Source: Firmicutes bacterium ZOR0006 (GTDB lineage: Bacteria; Bacillota_I; Bacilli_A; Culicoidibacterales; ZOR0006). Taken from it: DNA of 36,314 bases. Positions 31,653-36,314 of this stretch are shown here, piece after piece. The first letter of the stretch is position 1; every line of letters starts with the position of its first letter. The stretch is from positions 1 through 36,314 of the forward strand of contig JTLC01000037.1 in NCBI GenBank assembly GCA_000798955.1. The letters run 5' to 3'. The position numbers were made by a program, and so were the translations under genes. The notes below the pieces were generated by a model. It had not been told where the DNA came from, did not search any database, and worked only from the letters and a program-made list of their open reading frames with translations.

Positions 31653-32576
31653 TTATTCCTCGATTTTCGTAATAATAATTTCGGCTTGGAGTTTTTCGAC
31701 ATCCGCTTTCGTTGCTAAACCAACTTGGTAAGCCGTTGCACTTCCTGTTGCTGCTCCACTTTGTAATGCTTTCGCATAATCTCCAGTTTGTAAAAATTCG
31801 GCCATAAAGCCAGCAAGCATTGAATCACCAGCGCCAACTGAATTCACTAATTTCCCTTTTGGGATATTTGAACGGTAAACGTCACCCGTTTCCGTAATTA
31901 ACGTTGCCCCTTCACTTCCTTGCGAAATCAAGACATTGCGTGCGCCTTGGGCTTGGAGTTGTTTTCCGTACGCAATCAGTTCTGCTTGGGTTTCAATTGT
32001 GACACCGAAAATTTCCGCTAATTCGATGTGGTTTGGTTTAATGATAAATGGGCGGTACGGTAAACACGCCGTTAAGTACGTTTGTGTCGTATCGAGGACA
32101 AGTTTGACCTCATGTTTTTGACATAATTGCGCTAAGGTCACATACGCTTCTACACCCATTCCCGGTGCCGCTGTTCCCGCTAAGAATAACGTGTCGCCAC
32201 TTTGGAAGTTGGTTTCAAAATAATGAACGAGTTCTTGGAATTTTGCGGCATCAATTGTTGGTCCACTGGCATTGATTTCCGTTTCCACGCTGCCTTTTAA
32301 TTTAACATTGATTCGTGTGATTCCATCAGCGGCAATAAAATGCGGGGTAATCGCTTCATCTACGAGTGCCGCTTCAATGAAGCTGGCAGTAAAGCCACCA
32401 AGGAATCCGGTAGCAGTATTTTCTAATCCTAACCGGCGTAAAATAACTGACATATTGATCCCTTTGCCACCAGGCACAAAGGCTTCATTTTGGACGCGAT
32501 TCAAATCGCCTAATTGTAAGTTTGGTACCGGTAAGACTAAATCAATGGCCGGATTAAATGTGCATGTATAAATCAT
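31653..32576 (-). CDS. fruK: 1-phosphofructokinase FruK (307 aa)
   Basis: A PfkB-family kinase that converts fructose-1-phosphate to fructose-1,6-bisphosphate after PTS uptake of fructose. The N-terminus MIYTCTFNPAIDL is diagnostic for FruK/LacC-type enzymes. GGKG (about 37-40) is PfkB signature 1, and SVGAGDSMLAGF holds the catalytic aspartate. It is complete and of normal length. The ATG overlaps the fruR stop (ATGA). Its partner fruA is broken, so unless a second fructose permease exists elsewhere its substrate supply is doubtful. Confidence 0.94.
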   Translation of the reverse strand: MIYTCTFNPAIDLVLPVPNLQLGDLNRVQNEAFVPGGKGINMSVILRRLGLENTATGFLGGFTASFIEAALVDEAITPHFIAADGITRINVKLKGSVETEINASGPTIDAAKFQELVHYFETNFQSGDTLFLAGTAAPGMGVEAYVTLAQLCQKHEVKLVLDTTQTYLTACLPYRPFIIKPNHIELAEIFGVTIETQAELIAYGKQLQAQGARNVLISQGSEGATLITETGDVYRSNIPKGKLVNSVGAGDSMLAGFMAEFLQTGDYAKALQSGAATGSATAYQVGLATKADVEKLQAEIIITKIEE

Positions 32577-33319
32577 TCGTTAATAACCTCGATTCGTTGA
32601 TAATTTTTAAAGTTTTCAGGACAGGCATCAGTAATAATTGGATAACGCTCCAATTCACAGATTTGCGAAAATGATCGTTGATTAAATTTACTCGCATCAG
32701 CAAGAATCACAACTTCATCACTTTGGTGCATCGCCGTCTGCTTGATCGCTGCTTCCGCTTCGTCTGGTGTTGAACAGCCAAAAGTTTCATCAATCGCATT
32801 GACACCGATAAAGCACGTATCAAATGAATACCCCTGTAACTGTTGGAGTGTTTGGAAACCAATTACCGCTTGGGTTTTTGGTTTAATATTGCCACCAACA
32901 ATAATTGTTTTCACATTATGTTCGAGCAACTTCGGAATATGATGAATTCCGTTAGTCACGACCGTAATGTTTTTCGCTTGTAAATATGGAATCAGTGCCG
33001 CTGTTGCTGAACCGGCATCTAAAAAGATGACACTTTCGGCTTTTAAATAATGCTCCGCAACATACTGGGCAACTCGACCTTTTTCATCAACTGCTTGTTG
33101 CGTTTTAAGCTGGAGACTTGATTCACTCAAGTGCTTGCTTTGGACTTTCGTTACACCACCGTGTAAGCGTTCAAGTTGACCATCAGCTTCGAGTTTCAAC
33201 AAATCGCGTCGCGCTGTCGCTTCGGAACTCGCTGTCGCTGTCGCAACTTCTTGAATTGAAAGATAGTCATTTGTTTCTAATAACGTCAGAATTATGTGAT
33301 GTCTTTGTTTGGCAATCAT
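32573..33319 (-). CDS. fruR: DeoR-family regulator of the fructose operon, FruR-like (248 aa)
   Basis: The N-terminal DeoR HTH has RHHIILTLLETNDYLSIQEVA and SSEATARRDLLKLEADGQLERLHGG. The C-terminal sensor domain (DeoRC) has VIFLDAGSATAALIPYL and VVTNGIHHIP, with DASKFNQRSF near the end, where sugar phosphate binds in this family. AGGGTGAGCGAAA lies before the ATG. It is the first gene of the fru operon and probably represses it through the tandem 18-bp sites upstream. Fructose-1-phosphate is the usual inducer. Confidence 0.92.
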   Translation of the reverse strand: MIAKQRHHIILTLLETNDYLSIQEVATATASSEATARRDLLKLEADGQLERLHGGVTKVQSKHLSESSLQLKTQQAVDEKGRVAQYVAEHYLKAESVIFLDAGSATAALIPYLQAKNITVVTNGIHHIPKLLEHNVKTIIVGGNIKPKTQAVIGFQTLQQLQGYSFDTCFIGVNAIDETFGCSTPDEAEAAIKQTAMHQSDEVVILADASKFNQRSFSQICELERYPIITDACPENFKNYQRIEVINE

Positions 33320-33345
33320 TTTCGCTCACCCTCTCTTCTTCACTG

Positions 33346-33374
33346 ATTATACGCACCTTTTTTTCAGTTTGCAA
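33346..33374 (-). promoter_or_regulatory. Promoter of the fructose operon
   Basis: TTGCAA (33369-33374) and TATAAT (33346-33351) are spaced by 17 nt on the minus strand. It lies about 27 nt before fruR. Confidence 0.8.
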
Positions 33375-33382
33375 GGGTTTTC

Positions 33383-33420
33383 AATCATTTTCAATCAAAA
33401 AAAATCATTTCCAATCAAAA
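33383..33420 (-). promoter_or_regulatory. Tandem 18-bp operator sites, probably for FruR
   Basis: AATCATTTTCAATCAAAA (33383-33400) is repeated with one change at 33403-33420, a period of 20 bp. On the minus strand the core is TTGATTGAAAATGATT. The pair ends 9 bp upstream of the -35. Direct repeats of TGATTGAAAA-like elements are typical DeoR-family operators. Binding by FruR is inferred from position. Confidence 0.6.
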
Positions 33421-33465
33421 ATGTGCAATTTTTTGGCGTTTTTAGGGGGAATCAGCATCAAAACA

Positions 33466-33513
33466 AACAAAAAAACCCTTATTGTGCTCATTGTCCGAAC
33501 AAAATAAGGGTTT
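33466..33513 (-). terminator. Terminator of the chitinase gene
   Basis: AAACCCTTATT and AATAAGGGTTT form an 11-bp stem with a 19-nt loop and a T run on the minus strand. Confidence 0.85.
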
Positions 33514-33534
33514 GAATTATCTAATTTGCTTTAC

Positions 33535-36165
33535 TTACAATTTCGTCCACGATGAATCGCTACCTGGAATTGATTGCGTCCACCAGTTCGCTTTATAGAG
33601 CTTCCCTTGGTATTTCACAATCATTCCTTCCGTATAAATTCCCCCAGGTAAGTAGTCTTGACTACCATCTGGATTAATCTCAACTTTACGTTCCCATGCT
33701 TGTGATTGATTTGGATACTCACCTTGGACCCACCACTTCGCTGTGTACTCATGACCTTGATAGATGACGGTATCACCACCATAGTAGATTTTCGTAATCT
33801 CAAAGGTATCATCGCTCGTTGTTGGCTTCGCTTTGACCGTAATCACGCGCATTGCTGTCGTCGTTAATCCTTGTGAGTCGCTTACCGTGTATGTCAGTGA
33901 GTATGTTCCTGCTGTGTTCACGTCAACTTGGCCTGTTACGTGAATCTTCGCTGTCAGGTCACCATCTTCTTTGTCCGTTGCTTTCACACCGGCAAGAGCA
34001 TCGAAAGTGTCACCAACGGTAATTGTTTGATCGCCAATACCACTCAAGACTGGTGCTTGATTTGGTTCTGGTAATGGTTTCGCTTTGACCGTAATCACGC
34101 GCGTTGCTGTTGTCGTTAATCCCTGTGAGTCAGTTACGGTGTAAGTTAGTGGATATGTCCCGACCGCATGACTATCAACATGGCCTGTTACGTGAATCTT
34201 CGCCGTCAAGTCACCATCTTCTTTATCTGTTGCTTTCACACCGGCAAGAGCATCGAAAGTGTCACCAACGGTAATCGTCTTATTGGCAACACCGCTGAAC
34301 ACTGGTGCCTGATTTGGTTGTGGATTTGGCGTTTCTGAGCCTTGTCCATTGACAGCTTTACCGTTAAAGGTAATATTTTGCACATCAGAAAAACATAAGC
34401 CAATCATCCCTTGGAGATTCGCTTTTTCCCCTGGTGCTAATGTTTGCCAACCAGATGACTGAATTGTAATGCGGGTAAAATCACCGTTATCCTCTTGGCT
34501 AACAGTTCCACCCCAAGCTGACTTAAAGACGGCTGATTTTGGCAAATCAAAAGCTAATTCCCAGCCACCTTGCATTGTTTCATCCGTGTTGTTCACAATT
34601 TCAAAATCGTAGGTATAGTTCGGATGATCATAGTTTCCGGTTAACGTGACGGCAACATCAATTGCTTCTAAATCACTAGCTGGATTTTCGGTTTTTTCTG
34701 CTGGTCCCATTGCCTCAAGTCCATTCATTAACCGTGATGTTAACGTATCACCAATAGTATATTTTCCTTCATTGATATCAGTTGAACCAGGAACATAATT
34801 TTCATTCAGACCGTAGTCACCATCCATGACCCAGATTAACGCACCACCCATATTGTGCTCTTCAATGTAATCAAGACGAGCATCAATTGATTGTTCATTT
34901 TCAAAAGTTAAAAAGACTTTTTCATTATTTTGCCAAACATAAGGGACTTGACCGACTTCATCCCAATGCAGTTGGAGATTTGGATCTTGTTCCATTAAGT
35001 TTAAAACATGCCATAACGGATTAACTCCAGCAGGGATTTGCTGCCCGTCTTGATCTAAATCAGCCCAAACGTTATATTTTCCTGTTGCCGGTTGATTACT
35101 CGTACCGTGTAACCCATTCGTGCCACCTTGGACATTTTCCCAACCACGCGTGTAATAGGGAATTCCCATGATAATTTTCTCTGGCGGTAACACCCCACGG
35201 TAATACTTGTAAGCCCAGTCTAACGATAATACTGGTAACATCATGCCAGCTGTTTCTTTATCCGCTGGATCACCGTAGATATTCGCTTGGTTTTCGACAT
35301 GGCTATTCCACCCACCGTGGAAATCATATGACATAATACTTAAAAAGTCTAAGTAACTCGCATATTCGTTTGACTCAACACCACCTAAAACCCATGATGA
35401 CGCACTAACAGCTGCAGTCAAGAGATAGTTTTCCCCATCCTCTGCCGCTGCTTGATCAATTTTCTCACGTAGCACTTTCATAAAGACATTATAACGTTCG
35501 TTGATAATTGCACGTCGTGGTTCTGAAAGGTCAAAATCATCTGGATTTCCAGATTGACTTGTTGATGATGGGAATTCAAAATCGATATCAATACCATCAA
35601 AGCCATACTCACGGATAAACGCTACTGCCGAGTCGGCAAATGTTTCAATTCCCGCATCAGTATCCAACATCGTGTAGAAATTACGCGAACCGGCCCAACC
35701 TCCGACTGACATTAATAATTTTACCTCGGGAAATTTCTGCTTCATCACTTGTAAAACATTGAAGTGCCCTTGATACGGTAACGTCGGATCTAAGGCAATC
35801 GTTTCACCATCATAGCTCAAATCCATTCCTTCAAAAGTTTCTTCAATTGCGGCATGACGATCACCAAACGTCAATTCGTTTGTTTCACCATCGACCATTC
35901 CAAATGAATACTGAATGTGAGTTAAATCATCCCACTGTAAATCCGTTGCATTAAAGAAATTCCGTTCTTCTGCCTTATAGGCCCATTCTGGAAAATACCC
36001 AATTACTTTCCGTTCTAAATCGCCATACTCTGATTGTGTGGCTGTTGTTGCTGCCGTTGTGACGATGTCACTTTGTGCAAAAACACCAAGTGGTGTCATT
36101 GGCACAAGCAATGAGCAGGCAATAGCACTCATTGCGAGTTGTTTGCATTTTTTCGCTGTTAACAT
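33535..36165 (-). CDS. Secreted multidomain GH18 chitinase (876 aa)
   Basis: A signal peptide (1-30, ending GVFAQ) is followed by a GH18 domain (about 52-495). Its substrate-assisted active site is D190, D193, D195 and E197 in DGIDIDFEF. SVGGW and the late MGGALIWVMDGD strand are also present. A CBM2-like domain (about 515-625) follows, then two near-identical Ig-like DUF5011 units (about 640-715 and 722-797), and two CBM5/12-type chitin-binding modules at the C-terminus (YTAKWWVQGEYP and YKANWWTQSIPG). ATG at 36165 has AAAGGAG 8 nt upstream, and an in-frame reading to 36231 lacks one. It hydrolyses chitin outside the cell. No sortase motif is visible. Confidence 0.95.
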   Translation of the reverse strand: MLTAKKCKQLAMSAIACSLLVPMTPLGVFAQSDIVTTAATTATQSEYGDLERKVIGYFPEWAYKAEERNFFNATDLQWDDLTHIQYSFGMVDGETNELTFGDRHAAIEETFEGMDLSYDGETIALDPTLPYQGHFNVLQVMKQKFPEVKLLMSVGGWAGSRNFYTMLDTDAGIETFADSAVAFIREYGFDGIDIDFEFPSSTSQSGNPDDFDLSEPRRAIINERYNVFMKVLREKIDQAAAEDGENYLLTAAVSASSWVLGGVESNEYASYLDFLSIMSYDFHGGWNSHVENQANIYGDPADKETAGMMLPVLSLDWAYKYYRGVLPPEKIIMGIPYYTRGWENVQGGTNGLHGTSNQPATGKYNVWADLDQDGQQIPAGVNPLWHVLNLMEQDPNLQLHWDEVGQVPYVWQNNEKVFLTFENEQSIDARLDYIEEHNMGGALIWVMDGDYGLNENYVPGSTDINEGKYTIGDTLTSRLMNGLEAMGPAEKTENPASDLEAIDVAVTLTGNYDHPNYTYDFEIVNNTDETMQGGWELAFDLPKSAVFKSAWGGTVSQEDNGDFTRITIQSSGWQTLAPGEKANLQGMIGLCFSDVQNITFNGKAVNGQGSETPNPQPNQAPVFSGVANKTITVGDTFDALAGVKATDKEDGDLTAKIHVTGHVDSHAVGTYPLTYTVTDSQGLTTTATRVITVKAKPLPEPNQAPVLSGIGDQTITVGDTFDALAGVKATDKEDGDLTAKIHVTGQVDVNTAGTYSLTYTVSDSQGLTTTAMRVITVKAKPTTSDDTFEITKIYYGGDTVIYQGHEYTAKWWVQGEYPNQSQAWERKVEINPDGSQDYLPGGIYTEGMIVKYQGKLYKANWWTQSIPGSDSSWTKL
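33850..34300 (-). repeat. Tandem DNA repeat encoding the two Ig-like units of the chitinase
   Basis: Two units of about 235 bp match closely at DNA level. The stretch from TTTCACACCGGCAAGAGC to CACCAACGGTAAT is the same in both copies. The copies encode the blocks TVGDTFDALAGVKATDKEDG and SQGLTTTA. The similarity indicates a recent duplication or gene conversion. Confidence 0.8.
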
Positions 36166-36232
36166 GTGTCTGTCTCCTTTTTTTACATTTTGCTTATTTA
36201 TGTCAAGCAGTTGAGGGTATACTCCCGCCACT

Positions 36233-36254
36233 ATTTTACCTTGTTTTCACAAGG
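36233..36254 (-). promoter_or_regulatory. Candidate chitinase promoter -10 with adjoining palindrome
   Basis: TAAAAT (36233-36238) lies 68 nt before the start. A 16-bp inverted repeat CCTTGT-N4-ACAAGG (36239-36254) abuts it, inside the -10/-35 spacer, where a repressor would block polymerase. The -35 is weak, so the promoter call is tentative. Confidence 0.4.
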
Positions 36255-36314
36255 ATTATTGCGACTTGTAAGTTTCCACCACTTTTTTGTCAGATTTTGT
36301 TGCAAAAAAAAAAA

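Noticed and set aside
36300-36314. Poly-A run at the window end
   Set aside because: Too short to interpret; the element it belongs to is outside the window.

Overview
The window looks like chromosomal DNA of a low-GC Gram-positive bacterium (Bacillota). The pointers are the era-recO-glyS-dnaG-rpoD housekeeping block, a T-box leader in front of a single-chain glycyl-tRNA synthetase, strong AGGAGG-type ribosome binding sites, a BceRS/BceAB-type antimicrobial peptide module and intrinsic terminators after most operons. The single-chain (alpha2) GlyRS is the Staphylococcus/Mollicutes/Erysipelotrichia type, but I cannot name a genus. I see no rRNA, tRNA or CRISPR array.

Layout. 1-400: a small hydrophobic peptide gene with its own promoter, an overlapping leader ORF and a shared bidirectional terminator, resembling a type I toxin locus. 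464-6956 (minus): rpoD, dnaG, T-box-controlled glyS, recO and era. 7102-11709 (minus): response regulator, intramembrane-sensing kinase, ABC ATPase and BceB-like permease, with a BceR-like box before the ABC genes. 12179-14701 (plus): an icaADB/pgaCDB-like operon for poly-N-acetylglucosamine, without icaC. 14880-16329: YwbE and a cysteine-less ArsC/Spx-like protein, then an unknown membrane protein.

16481-21561 is a less familiar block. Two paralogous membrane-anchored proteins flank a cyclophilin-like lipoprotein with a damaged start, an iron-type alcohol dehydrogenase whose promoter has a MerR-type 19-bp spacer dyad, and a membrane protein made of two tandem copies of one unit. 21719-23517: an SDR oxidoreductase with an AraC-type regulator.

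23697-28591 is accessory in character: a PLD-nuclease/SF2-helicase/DUF3427-like protein translationally coupled to a Nudix hydrolase, then an endonuclease/exonuclease/phosphatase-family protein and an HTH regulator fused to a desulfoferrodoxin-like domain. 28700-30233 is a tnpB-only IS200/IS605-family element. It abuts a broken fructose operon in which fruR and fruK are intact, but fruA has lost its 5' part and its middle, and its C-terminal piece with the operon terminator lies inverted on the plus strand. The window ends with a large secreted multidomain GH18 chitinase.

Most interesting: the coupled leader/toxin locus, the PLD-helicase/Nudix/EEP cluster, the HTH-desulfoferrodoxin fusion, the MerR-type dyad at the dehydrogenase promoter, and the scrambled fruA beside the tnpB element. 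All functional assignments come from reading motifs by eye. No database search was run.
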